The notes under the pieces are model-generated. The model did no database searches. It saw only the letters and a list, made by a program, of their open reading frames with translations, and was not told the origin of the DNA. The position numbers and the translations under genes were made by a program. Shown piece after piece: positions 34,986 through 45,527 of a DNA stretch of 64,000 nucleotides (positions are counted from its first letter, which is position 1; each line of letters begins with the position of its first letter). This DNA comes from Ophiosphaerella korrae (Eukaryota > Ascomycota > Dothideomycetes > Pleosporales > Phaeosphaeriaceae). The stretch lies in NCBI GenBank assembly GCA_028456385.1, contig JALNQF010000002.1:496001-560000 (forward strand). Reading direction: 5' to 3'.

Positions 34986-35783
34986 GGCTACTCGAAGAAG
35001 TTGAGGAAGAGGTACCGATGCAGAGTACACAATATGATATGAAGGAAGTCAGCAATGATGCAAGAAATTTCAAGGTGTAGCAGTCTGGAAAAATATACAC
35101 GGTGTTACTTTTGTACGAAGCTGATACCTAATGTCGTTGTGGGCGTAAGCTCATGCAAGGTTACCGCATATTAGGCTTGTCCCTCCAATCGATTTGCATC
35201 TGCTGACCTTGGCGTAGCATTTCAACCTCATTGCCCTTTTACTGTAATTTATTCTGGATAGCTCTTTACATGGGGCTACTTGAATGTTCTACTTGGAAAA
35301 TAGCGTACCTTTCCACATAACGCAATTGATTAGAGGATGGTAGCCAACAGGTCTAACCAGAGTGCTCGCAAGTTAACTAGACTTGATATGAGAGTGTTAT
35401 TTTTCTTCCGTATGGATTGCAAAGAAATTAAGAGAAAAAGTTTCATTGATTATGTAGAGCTCAGTATATTGGCCATGTTTTCCTTTGTAAGAATCGTCGA
35501 GTCAGGTTTTGTCGACGAAAAGCTGAGTAGGAACGGAAATTCCGGGAATGTTGAAATTCACGGATGCCATGTTCAGTTCATTTGCGATAATACACCGCAT
35601 AATAGTGGAGAGCGCTGGGAAAAATGCTCAAGATGTGTAGGCCACTGGCTGCACGTGCGACCGTGCCATGGACCCACTTGCCCGCTTATCGTCACACGTC
35701 GCGGCCTTGTGTCTCGATACAAGGACACTTGTCGTCACACGGTCTTAATTCACTCTTTTGTCTATGATACCCCCTTCTTCGAC
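34986..35783. other. Divergent region with a stop-free 149-codon leader before the membrane-protein gene
   Basis: This lies between the kinase-TPR start and the preferred start of the plus-strand membrane protein. From ATG 35337 the frame is open into that protein without a stop. The translated leader has clustered Cys/His (CSRCVGHWLHVRPCHGPTCP at about residues 96-115) but no recognised domain, so the downstream ATG was chosen. Confidence 0.45.
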
Positions 35784-36926
35784 ATGTTCAACTGGCGTTC
35801 TATTATTTTGGTCGTGATTTCCTATGTGGTCATCCCACGCCTGACATTCCTTCCCAAAAATATCCACACACTACTTATCATCTTTGGGCCCTTTTTGTTC
35901 CCAAAGCTTATCGACTGGATCAACGTCGCTCGCGCAACATCACGAAGCGTGCCCATAAGGCCTATACCGCCACGAGTCAAACATGCGTCGAACCTGCTGG
36001 TCGTGAGCGCCCTTGTGTGTCTCGTCCTCTCCCTCTCTCGATTCGCGCCCGACAATATTTTCCTCAAAACACAGAGCCACATACGGACTGAAACGAGCGT
36101 GCTATTTGTGAGACTCAGGCACCTCCGAGATCTCACTCTAGAGGATAATGCGCTCCGGGAAAAGTTTCTGAGTCAACGCAACAAGCTGTTATATCTCACA
36201 TACGGTCCAGATACATTGCTAAACTGCGTTTGGTGCAGCACGGTAGATGGAAACGACCAGCAAAACTACTTTTTATACAGTCTGCCTAAGATTATGATTC
36301 CGCATATATTCCAACTCGTTGTCCTCGGCCTCGCCACATCGTCGTTGGTTGGCAGTGAGGGATCAAGGTTTCGCACACACGCAACCATTGCAGGGGTTCT
36401 GATGATGGTGGTGGAAGCGTGGTACATGGGCACATATGATATCACAACGAACAAGCGCGCCAAGTTCGTCCAGGACATTGATTCGGCCTTCTGGCGTGTT
36501 CGCTTCCTCCGGTACATCACTTTTGCCGTAGTCGACATTGCGCTGGGCTTCGTGCTCTGGGCAACAAGCACAAATCGATGGCTGGCGAAGCCTGTATCCA
36601 TTGCCGAACGTCTCGAGACAACAACGCGACAGGCAGAGGAGACGATGAACAAGATGCGTGCCTTAGGCTTGCTCGCAAATTCCATCAATCGCGATCCAGG
36701 GTTGCGAGGTGTCAGGGAGGAGTACTGGAAACTAGAGGGACAGGTCATGGCAGAGACGGTGCAAGATGAAGCGGTCAACGAGGAAATAAATAAAGTAATA
36801 AGCAAGATGGACTTCAGCGCGCTCGAGGAACGCGTGGGTGACGTCGCCGACGGGATTTTGAAAGGCATCGATGGATTACGGCCCGCCCAGGTCATGCCTC
36901 GCCCTCCAGAGGAAGCTTCATCATAA
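35784..36926 (+). CDS. Conserved fungal multi-pass membrane protein, unknown function
   Basis: From ATG 35784 (MFNWRSIILVVISYVVIPRL) the protein has 380 residues. Hydrophobic segments lie at about 5-20, 30-45, 72-90, 172-192, 200-215 and 240-262, giving five or six membrane spans. A hydrophilic stretch with NKLLYLTYGPDTLLNCVWCS and DGNDQQNYFLYSLPKI is the most conserved-looking part. The C-terminal ~110 residues are soluble with a coiled-coil-like section (ERLETTTRQAEETMNKMRAL). Starting at 35337 instead would add 149 residues with no membrane character. I recognise the type as a widespread uncharacterised ascomycete membrane protein, with no assigned function. Confidence 0.75.
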   Translation: MFNWRSIILVVISYVVIPRLTFLPKNIHTLLIIFGPFLFPKLIDWINVARATSRSVPIRPIPPRVKHASNLLVVSALVCLVLSLSRFAPDNIFLKTQSHIRTETSVLFVRLRHLRDLTLEDNALREKFLSQRNKLLYLTYGPDTLLNCVWCSTVDGNDQQNYFLYSLPKIMIPHIFQLVVLGLATSSLVGSEGSRFRTHATIAGVLMMVVEAWYMGTYDITTNKRAKFVQDIDSAFWRVRFLRYITFAVVDIALGFVLWATSTNRWLAKPVSIAERLETTTRQAEETMNKMRALGLLANSINRDPGLRGVREEYWKLEGQVMAETVQDEAVNEEINKVISKMDFSALEERVGDVADGILKGIDGLRPAQVMPRPPEEASS

Positions 36927-37926
36927 CCGGTACCTTGAACACGGTGTATTATGATTTGCGTAAGCGGAGGTGAGACGGATATAGATGGAGAGGGTACGCA
37001 CGGGTATCTATACCAGACTACGTATGCATCTTGGTGGGTCCCGCGATCTGTAGACCAACTTCACCATCTCAACCATCCTTGCTTTTGCAAAATCTCTGAC
37101 ATTGCTTGCCGCTATCTTTGGTCACCCGCCATAATCAATGTACGTCAGTGTTGGATTTTTCTTCGACAATTTCTTAGACCGAAGCTTGCCGACGCATCCT
37201 TCAACCCTCACTTCTGCAACTTCGGACTGAATCGTGGGAACATATTGCATCGCCGACATCGCATTAGACGTTCGTGTCATTCCTGAGACCCCAGACAGGT
37301 ATTCGGACACGACGTTAATTGGCGAAGCTGAGTATGAGTCGTCAAATCATACGCAATTCGGAGACATTGCCGCTATTTCTAAGGCGGATACTTGCGGCAA
37401 GGCAGGATATTCACGCCTGGGCACGCCCTACGCCCATACAACACCAATTATCAAACACTGACGTATTAGGCGACGACAATTAAGATTGCAGTATGAATTG
37501 GGCAAGCACAACACGTTTACGAAGCGTTTGTATATGGTGTTTGCTCGTACAGAGGCTAGTGATTGTTACCTCGATCTGCTTTTTGCTGCAATGTTTAAAT
37601 CCCTATCTAGGAGTCCGCTGGCAGATGAACCCTTTATTAACGACACACGCTAGTATTGTTTGCCGCGATGCCCCGAGCGGGAGGCGTACACTAGCATAGG
37701 AACAAGGTTAGGCATTGCGTCGGTCCTGCCTCGTGATACGAAGGTGTGACTCTTGGTAGAATTCACGGGTAGGTATAAGAGCCTTCCTTGCTTCTCAGGC
37801 CTTTCGCCAGACCAGCCTTAGCCTTTCTACCTCAGAACACGTTCAGTTGCTCTGAGAGACCATTGCCACTCTAACCATCAACCTCAAGTATCTGCTTGAG
37901 AGATTGGCAATTGTAAAACAGAGATA
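36927..37926. other. Intergenic region upstream of the aminotransferase gene
   Basis: No gene supported. The last ~130 bp before ATG 37927 are C/T-rich, typical of a leader. The frames at 36951-37286 and 37234-37461 show no domain. Confidence 0.45.
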
Positions 37927-39282
37927 ATGGCACCCATTGCTATCACCCCTCCCAATGGGGATAACGAAAGCGTTCTCGGCCTCACCGAGCAAGGAATCGC
38001 CGCTGCTCTTTGCAAGAATGCCCCGTCACAGCTGAATTCAGCATCACTCACCGACAATATTACGACTACACCACCGTCTGAGCCGCAAACTAAGCCTCAA
38101 GCACCTACTGAGGGCATCCTCGCCGAACTTGACGCTTCAAAAGTCCAATGTACGTACACCACCTCACCCCGCACAGTACCTGCTATAGGGTCACCAGAGA
38201 TGGCATCACAGAAGGTGTGTACCGACCATATGATCCAGGCTCAATGGGACTCTGAGCAAGGCTGGTCAGCGCCAACTCTTCAACCCTATGGCCCACTGTC
38301 CCTTGCACCCACAGCTTCATGTCTGCATTACGCTACCGAATGCTTTGAGGGCATGAAGCTGTATCGTGGACATGACGGTAAACTCCGACTCTTCAGGCCA
38401 ACCCTCAACTGCAACCGCATGCTCATGTCAACAAACCGCATCGCGCTCCCGGCCTTCCCTCCCACCGAGCTCCTAAACCTGATCATCAAGCTCTGCGCAA
38501 CCGACGGCGCGAAATGGCTCCCCAAAGACCGCCCCGGCCAATTCCTTTACATCCGCCCAACGATGATCGCCTCCGACCCCGCCCTGGGGGTCGAGCGCCC
38601 CAAAGAAGCACTCCTGTTCGTCATCCTCTGCTGCTTCGCACCTATGGGTAACATGAGCGGCGGCATCAAGCTGCTTGCATCTCAAGACGACATGTGCCGC
38701 GCCTGGCCCGGCGGCTTCGGCTACGCCAAAGTCGGCGCCAACTACGGTCCCAGCCTCGTCGCCCAGGGCGAAGCCCGGCGCATGGGTTATCACCAGATCC
38801 TGTGGCTCTTCGGCCAAGACTGCACTATCACCGAGGCCGGCGCTAGCAACTTCTTCGCCGTGTGGAAGACGAAGGAGGGCCGACTCCAGCTCGTGACCGC
38901 GGACCTTGATGGCAAAATCGTGCTCGACGGCGTGACGCGGCGCTCCATCCTTGAGCTCGCGCGCTCGCGCCTATCATCGCAGCACGGAGATCTTGCGGCG
39001 CTGGAGGTGGTCGAGCGCAAGTTTACCGTTTTCGACATTGTCGATGCTGTCAGGGAAGGCCGGCTTGTCGAAGCGTTTGCGGCAGGCACTGCCTGGTTTG
39101 TTGCGCCCATCAGCCAGATCCATTTCCGTGGCGAGGACCTCGAAATCCCCATGACCAAGGGCGATGCCGGCGCGTACGCGCATGCTCTACGGTCGTGGTT
39201 GACGGGCATTATGTGGGGTAGTGATGGGATGGAGGCGCATGAGTGGGGGCATATGATTGAGGAGGAGCAGAGTGGATACTAG
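37927..39282 (+). CDS. Branched-chain amino acid aminotransferase (class IV, PLP)
   Basis: A single exon of 451 residues that transfers amino groups between Leu/Ile/Val and 2-oxoglutarate. It is a fold-type IV PLP enzyme. Key patterns: LHYATECFEGMKLYRG, NRMLMSTNRIALPAF, QFLYIRPTMIASDP, GGFGYAKVGANYG with the PLP-binding lysine K268, LWLFGQDCTITEAGASNFF, LDGVTRRSILELAR, and AFAAGTAWFVAPI. The first ~65 residues are a polar, Ser/Thr/Pro-rich extension, not a basic amphipathic presequence, so a cytosolic form is more likely than a mitochondrial one. The extension is longer than in most family members. Neighbours (an SCPx thiolase and an MFS transporter) could use branched-chain-derived acyl-CoAs, but no synthase gene is present. 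Confidence 0.92.
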   Translation: MAPIAITPPNGDNESVLGLTEQGIAAALCKNAPSQLNSASLTDNITTTPPSEPQTKPQAPTEGILAELDASKVQCTYTTSPRTVPAIGSPEMASQKVCTDHMIQAQWDSEQGWSAPTLQPYGPLSLAPTASCLHYATECFEGMKLYRGHDGKLRLFRPTLNCNRMLMSTNRIALPAFPPTELLNLIIKLCATDGAKWLPKDRPGQFLYIRPTMIASDPALGVERPKEALLFVILCCFAPMGNMSGGIKLLASQDDMCRAWPGGFGYAKVGANYGPSLVAQGEARRMGYHQILWLFGQDCTITEAGASNFFAVWKTKEGRLQLVTADLDGKIVLDGVTRRSILELARSRLSSQHGDLAALEVVERKFTVFDIVDAVREGRLVEAFAAGTAWFVAPISQIHFRGEDLEIPMTKGDAGAYAHALRSWLTGIMWGSDGMEAHEWGHMIEEEQSGY

Positions 39283-40865
39283 GAACGAGGGTTTGACGCT
39301 AGTGGAAATGTTTAGATAGATTTATGACGGGATGTTGGCTGGTTCAAGGCGTTTAGGAGCAGCAAAAGCGAGGACTGGCATAGTCTGGTTCAGCGGCATA
39401 TAGATAAATGCCTTAGCCAGTTAATAAGGAATCACGCTTGCAACATCAGTTCCTATATCAATGGATAGTTTATATGTGTGTGACATAGCGGTTGTACATT
39501 AGTTGAAATGATGCCTTATGTGCTCAGATTGATAGTGAAAAAGTAAGCACAGAAGACAAGGTCGTCATACCATCAAAGCATATGAACCTAATTTGTATGA
39601 CAGACAGAGAGCAAAGCGTTGGAAAAATGTCTGATATAAAGTATTTCTATATAGAGACGGGTTAAAAGAATAACAGAAGTATGTTTTAATTCGCATTAGC
39701 GCTACGGATAAAAAGATTTGATCGAGTAACTGTTATCGCTCTGCGTCAGAAGTGATAGCTCCAGGCTCCCAGTATTGACACATCACCTATGGAGGATCGG
39801 AGGAAGAGCTAGTGCTGACCAAGTATTACAGGAGGGGTTTCTTTTAGTTTGGGAATGATGCTTGGACGTACCTTGTACTTGTTTCCCTTGCATAATTAAT
39901 TCGTGCCCCCTGTTACTGTTGCGAACTTAGACTTTGTCTACACCCAAGGATCAGTAAGGCTGAGAAAGTAAGCACAGAAGACAAGGCCGTCGTACCATCA
40001 AAGCATAAGTAGCCTGCTGATATGATGTAAGGTAATTTGAATGACAGGGAAATTCCAGAAAGAACGATTATTGCGTAATTATGTTTTTGGAGAACGTTTG
40101 AAACACACAATCAATTACAAGCTGCCTTTGTGATAAAAAGGTAGCATCTATATATCTCCGACTCGCCAATAACACAGGAGATACAGTTTTGCATTTGTGG
40201 CCGTAATTACGCACGCATGGTGATGAGAAGACACTTGATCTCATCGTCGTAGCTGAGTGCTCGTCGTATAGCCGAAGCATGTTATCAAAACGCGGCCCAC
40301 TTGCAAAGAGAAACAGCTCAAGAACGCCAAACGACGTCGAGAAATGATATTAAGGACAGACTATCCGAGCCAATGGCGGTAATTTGCGGCATGCATTTTA
40401 GAAGCCTCAACCTTCCAGCGGCAATTGTTGTACGTCTGACTAGACGTTCAGATGTCAGCAACCGGCTCGGCAACACGTGTCACACATTGCCCGTCTACAC
40501 GATGTAGCATGCAATACTAGAAAGGATTGCCTGGGCAATGCAAAAGGTAAATAAAATGGGTAGGTATATGCAAGGTAGCTGTGCCCTGCTGTTGGTCTGA
40601 AGTGTGTAGCAAGGTGTTCGGCTATCTCCAGCCGTCGACCAAAAAGCAAGGCTGAGAGAGGAACCTCGGCATCTCGTGGCGCATTGCGGAGGTGGCGGTT
40701 AGCCGTTGAGCTCCATACTTTATGACCCCAAACATCACCCTTCCGTGAACCGAACAAAAAAAAAGTCTCATATTGAAATCTACTGGCATCTCTTCACTGA
40801 GCCGTAGTTCCGTCGACTACCTATTCTCACCGAATTGCTTTATCTGTTTGCGCACAACCGCTATC
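39283..40865. other. 1.6 kb AT-rich intergenic region with a dispersed direct repeat
   Basis: Contains two ~45 bp direct repeats listed separately and otherwise AT-rich sequence. No gene is supported. The final part is the promoter of the thiolase gene. Confidence 0.5.
39537..40007. repeat. Pair of ~45 bp direct repeats about 425 bp apart
   Basis: Bases 39537-39582 and 39963-40007 share agtaagcacagaagacaagg, then tcgtcataccatcaaagcat versus ccgtcgtaccatcaaagcat. They differ by two G/A or C/T changes and a short indel. Weaker similarity extends about 20 bp further (aatttgtatgacag versus aatttgaatgacag). They could be remains of a duplicated 3' flank or of a larger mutated repeat. Confidence 0.75.
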
Positions 40866-42290
40866 ATGGTAGGCAAGAAACAGCCCGTCTACGTTCTCGG
40901 TGTGGGCATGACCAAGTTCATCAAGCCCCGGGGCAAGGTTGACTACCCCGAGCTGGGCTTCGAGGCCGGCGTGAAGGCTATGTTGGATGCGCACATCAAC
41001 TATGACGACGTCGAACAAGGCGTGGCATGCTACTGCTATGGCGACTCAACGTGCGGCCAGCGCGTCTTCTACCAGTTCGGCATGACAGGTATCCCGGTAT
41101 ATAATGTCAACAACAACTGCTCTACGGGCTCGACGGGACTGTACATGGGCCGGAACATGATTGCGCATGGCGCGGCGGATTGCGTGTTGGTAGTGGGCTT
41201 TGAGAAGATGTTTCCAGGCAGTTTGCAGACGTTCTTCCAGGACAGGTCGAATCCTACGAGCACGACGCATTTGATTATGAAGGATACGAGGGGAGTCACT
41301 AAGGCGCCTGGTGCGGCTCAGTTGTTTGGTAATGCTGGCCGGGAACATATGGAGAAGTTAGTGTACCTACATCAGCCACATCTCGAGACATACTGACAGC
41401 GACGCAGGTACGGCTCTAAGCTCGAGGACTTTGCTGAGATCGGCCGCATCAACCACGCCCACTCGAAAAATAACCCATACTCGCAGTTCCAGGACGAATA
41501 CACACTTGAACAGATTGTCAGCTCGCCTATGATCCACGAGCCTTTCACCAAGCTTCAATGCTGCCCTACTTCAGACGGAGCCGCCGCCGCCGTCCTCGTC
41601 TCCCAAGACTTCCTTGATAAACGTCCAGAACTCAAGGAGCAAGCCATTCTGATCGCAGGCCAGCGTCTCGCCACCGACACCCCGAATCTGTTCAACCGCA
41701 GCGCAATCGAGCTTATCGGCTACAGTATGAGTGAGCTCGCTGCCAAGGAGGCACTCGCAGAGGCCAACGTCACACCAGCGGAGGTAAAGGTCTGCGAACT
41801 ACACGACTGCTTCTCCGCGAACGAGATGGTAACCATCGAGGCTCTCGGCCTCGCACCCAAGGGCAAAGCCCACGAGCTCATCCGTAAAGGCGGCATCACC
41901 TACGGCGGACAGGTCGTCATCAACCCCTCTGGCGGACTGATTTCCAAGGGTCACCCCCTCGGAGCCACGGGCATCGCACAGTGCTCCGAACTTGTGTGGC
42001 ATCTGCGCGGCTGGGCCAACAACCGGTCTACCAAGGACACCAAGGTTGCTCTGCAACACAATCTGGGTCTTGGAGGTGCGGTTGTGTGCACAGTGTACAA
42101 GCGCGCTGACGGCAGCGCGGCGACGGATTTGACAGACGAGCAGGTGGCGAAGAAGACAGGCCTCGGTTACAATCCGGCGACACAGGCGAAGGGCTTCACA
42201 AAAGAGCAGGTGGACAGTGTGAGGAGTAAGAAGGCGAGGAGTGAATGGGCGCTGCAGGACATTCAACAAAAGGTGGAGTCTCGGTTCTAA
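40866..42290 (+). CDS. SCPx-type thiolase (sterol carrier protein X / 3-ketoacyl-CoA thiolase-like)
   Basis: Exons 40866-41356 and 41408-42290 (51 bp intron, GTTAGT donor) give 457 residues. Thiolases of this group cleave 3-ketoacyl-CoA, mainly branched-chain or bile-acid-like substrates, in peroxisomes. Features: VYVLGVGMTKF at the N-terminus, active-site Cys85 in NNNCSTGSTGLYMG, the HDCFSANE motif, and GGLISKGHPLGATGIAQC, the C-terminal thiolase motif. No C-terminal SCP2 lipid-binding domain is attached. The last residues are ESRF, which resembles but does not match a standard PTS1 (SKL type). ATG 40866 was chosen because MVGKKQPVYVLGVGMTKF aligns with the start of the thiolase fold; the longer upstream frame is not supported. 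Confidence 0.88.
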
Positions 42291-43355
42291 AATATAGCTT
42301 GTGTATAGTAGTTAGTTGTTGAGCGACGGCGGTTATTAGCATTATATCGGACAAACAATTCTCCCATATTCCGGGTTGATTGCTCACGTGTATCTGTGCT
42401 CGGTGGCCAAGTCGAAGCTGTGCAGCTCGCTGTCAACATGCATCAGCCACCGAGTCACCTAAGATGAAAGCGAAATTGCGGGGACTGTGCACCATCAAGT
42501 GCCCCTAGGTAATGCCCGAACTGCCAGACAGTTGAGTCCCGACTGTCGAAGCGCACGCCCAAGCTGATCAAAGGAGAGCAAGAAAATGCAGATGTGCTCC
42601 TGGCAGAGAGTGCTATCAATGGGGTGGAGACATGTCAGACGAGACAATCTTGTTCTTTGGACCTTTTTGGGATGCCCCGATTCCTCCCTTGGCGTCTTTT
42701 CCTCCCGACCCGCGAACCCAGCCGAACCCCTGTGCCCATCTTCCGCCCACCAATCAGCACGCCCCGCCCATCAATAAAGTGTCAAGTAGCGAAGGGCAAC
42801 TCAACTCGATTCGGCCATGGCCTTTTTGGCTTGCGGCTGCCACCACAGCACACTATGACAACATCGACGACGCGTCCTGCATAGCCAGCCTACAAATGAT
42901 GCCTAAAGCATGCCTTAGTCTCGAACATTGCCACACCGAAGGTATTGGCTGCGAGGCAAACCCTCTCATAGTCTCGCAGACGGTGCATCGAATCACTAAT
43001 ATTAGGCGGCTGGAACGGGCACACTAACATGCAGCGAGGGGGCGGCGGGTGTCGCTAGGCAATTTGGAGCAGGCCCATGGCGCAATCCAGTTAGCAGCCG
43101 ACGACTAAACGGCCAGGATCCTTGTTGTTGCGCTCGGCCTCCGGGGTAAGGGCACGATAATAAATCTCCTGACCTCCCTGGACAAAGGTTGTGTTGTGTG
43201 AAGTTGCATCTGCATTCCTCTCGTCCCATAGCCTTTCTGATTCTCTTGCCTGCTACCTCTGCCCCATCACTCGCTTCTGGGTCTCCGTGTATTTTACGAA
43301 TACTATCTAATTGAACCTTAATCGACTCGTCCGTCTCATCCCCAGCACATTCAAG
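42291..43355. other. Intergenic region between thiolase and GPI-type protein genes
   Basis: No gene supported; the frame 42632-43027 has no motif. The last 100 bp before 43356 are C/T-rich, as in a highly expressed gene's leader. Confidence 0.45.
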
Positions 43356-43899
43356 ATGCGTTTCTCTACCGCCATCATGGCCCTCGCCGCCACCGCTGGC
43401 CTCGTCGCCGCCCAGGACAAGTGCCCAGCCCAAAAGTACGTCACTTACACATGACGCTCAACTTCCCAAGCACACGACTAACACAACACCCAGCATCGTT
43501 GACGCCTGCAAAGCCGGCTACCAATCCCGCATCGACGAGTGCCAAAAGAAGGGCAACGACTACATCTGCCTGTGCGACGTCTACACCGACGTGCTCGTCT
43601 GCTACAACAACTGCCCCAACAGCAACGAGAAGCCCCCCGTCCAGGGCCAGGTTGACTCCTACTGCGGCGCCGCACAGCCCTTGCGCGCGGCCGCATCTGC
43701 GTCTGCAGCCTCCGTTGCCAGCGTGGCAGCGACCCAGAGCAAGGTTGCTACCGCAGCTAGCACGGCGGCGAGCGCAACGGGCGGTGCTGCTGCTGCGTCG
43801 ACGAGCGCGAAGACGTTTGCTACCGGTGCCGCGGCGGCGTATGGTGCGCCGGCTGGTGCGGCCGTGGTTGCGTTTTTGGGTGCCGCGGGCTTGTTGTAG
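43356..43899 (+). CDS. Small secreted 8-Cys protein with GPI-anchor-like tail
   Basis: Exons 43356-43435 and 43494-43899 give 161 residues. The signal peptide is MRFSTAIMALAATAGLVAAQ. The mature domain (~20-90) has eight Cys in a spacing C-x5-C-x9-C-x8-C-x1-C-x7-C-x3-C-x16-C (DKC, DAC, DEC, YICLC, VC, NNC, SYC), probably four disulphides. It is followed by ~45 residues of Ala/Ser/Thr, a likely O-glycosylated stalk, and a hydrophobic C-terminus (GAAVVAFLGAAGLL), typical of GPI-anchored wall proteins. The Cys pattern is related in number, but not clearly in spacing, to CFEM domains; I do not assign CFEM. Function unknown, likely cell surface. Confidence 0.82.
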
Positions 43900-44035
43900 A
43901 TGATGGAATGGAATGAGCATGGAGTGGGGGTTCTTCTGGATACTTAATACTAATTTCATGTCAAAAATATATTCGGTTCGATGTCCAGTGGGCTGACATT
44001 TGCTTCCTTTATGTGATCTAACGCGTTGATGCAGC

Positions 44036-45527
44036 TCACAGCAGGTGGTGGTACCATAGAGTATTTATTCCGCTGACGAGCGACGTCAGGCCGGAGAAGA
44101 CGATGAGTGCACCAAAGCCGCTTCCATAGCCCCCGATCGCCGCCCCTTTCCATGGCGATCCAGCGATGAGTACTTCGCTCAGCGGACCTGCAACAATGTT
44201 GCCAATGCCCCGCCCAACACATAGTAATGAGTATATCATCAGCGTATCCACATGCCCGAACCCCCTCGCCTCCCCCCTCCTCGCCGTCTCCCTCATAACC
44301 GCCGGCCACACCGCAGGAAAGCAGCCGGAAAACAACCCAAACAAGACGCAAAAGACGTAAACCATGCCCAAATGCACGGCCAAGCCCCAGAAAAAGAACA
44401 CGGCCATGGTGGCTCCAAAAGCTGAGATGAATATACATGTCCGAGAATCGAAGCGGTCGGTAAGGTGGCCCATGAGCATGAGGCCCAGCATCGCGAAGAG
44501 GTTGAGAAGCATGAGTGACAGCGTAGCGAGCCAGGTCTCGGCGCCAAATACCTCACGCGTAAACGACGGCAGGTAGATGCCCGGCAGATAGTACCCGGCG
44601 CCCTGCACGAGATTGGCCGCGGCGTTGAAGACGAAGAACCGGGAGCGCACGACGCGCAGGTTCCAAAAGGGTTTCTTTTCCGCGACGACGACACCACTAC
44701 CACCACCACCACCACCACCGCTACGGGGCGGGAGGAGCCGCGGTCTCACGAAGAAGGCGAGCGGGACGCCGACGCCGAAGAGGATGGCTGCCCATGCGCG
44801 CATCGTGTTTGCGAAGCCCAGTCTAACAAGCAGGGCGCGGATGAGGAGGGGCAGGAATAGACCCCCGAGGCCAGCGCCGCTGCCAATGATGCCAAAGGCG
44901 AGGCCCTTGCGCTTGTCGAACCACTGATCTGCAAAGACGAGGAGCGGGCAGAAGGCGAGGCTGCCGCTGACGCCGAGGAGGACGCCCTGGGTGCCGATGA
45001 GTTGGGGGATGCTGGTGCAGAAGGAGCTGGCGATGTTGGATGTGAAGGAGCCAACGAGGCCGCTGATAGCCATCCAGCGCGCCCAGTGGGGTTTATGGCG
45101 GGCGAGGTGGATGCTTGCTGGGAGACAGATGAAGATGAGGCCTTGGTTTAGGACGCCGATGACTGCGACGTTCGCGGATCCCGCGAATGGTGGGGTGAGG
45201 GTGTAGTAGTCTTGGTAGACACCAAACGAGAAACTGTATCCTTGTGGGGAAGTTATGAGTATGGTAGGCTGGGGGGGGGGACGAATTGACTTGGGATGAG
45301 AACTCACCGATGGTTAGGACCTCGACAACGAAGGCGGCAGCGAGGAATAGCCATGTGTCTTTTCCTCTATCGACTGGCGGCAGCCCAGAAACGTCGATAT
45401 TTTCGAGTGCATTGTCTGAAGACTGCTCGGTCGGTTGCTCTTTGGAATCACACGTTGTGGCCGACTCCTGTGAATATATTTTAGCTCCAACTATTGCATC
45501 CAGACCCTCGGTCAATTTCTCTGCCAT
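44036..45527 (-). CDS. Major facilitator superfamily transporter, monocarboxylate-porter-like
   Basis: Exons 45527-45308 and 45240-44036 (67 bp intron, GTGAGT donor, AAG acceptor) give 474 residues. The start is MAEKLTEGLDAI at 45527; an earlier in-frame TTG was not used. About 12 hydrophobic helices are visible, with the family motif GYSFSFGVYQDYY in TM1 and GHLTDRFDSRTC between TM8 and TM9. A cytosolic loop holds a Gly run (PPRSGGGGGGGSG) encoded by a (CCA)n tract, a possible slippage site. The group moves monocarboxylates or related small acids across the plasma membrane. Substrate is not readable. The gene lies downstream of the small surface-protein gene in convergent orientation. Confidence 0.85.

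Noticed and set aside
43356..43899. CFEM-domain call for the small Cys-rich protein
   Set aside because: Eight Cys are present but their spacing does not clearly match the CFEM pattern.
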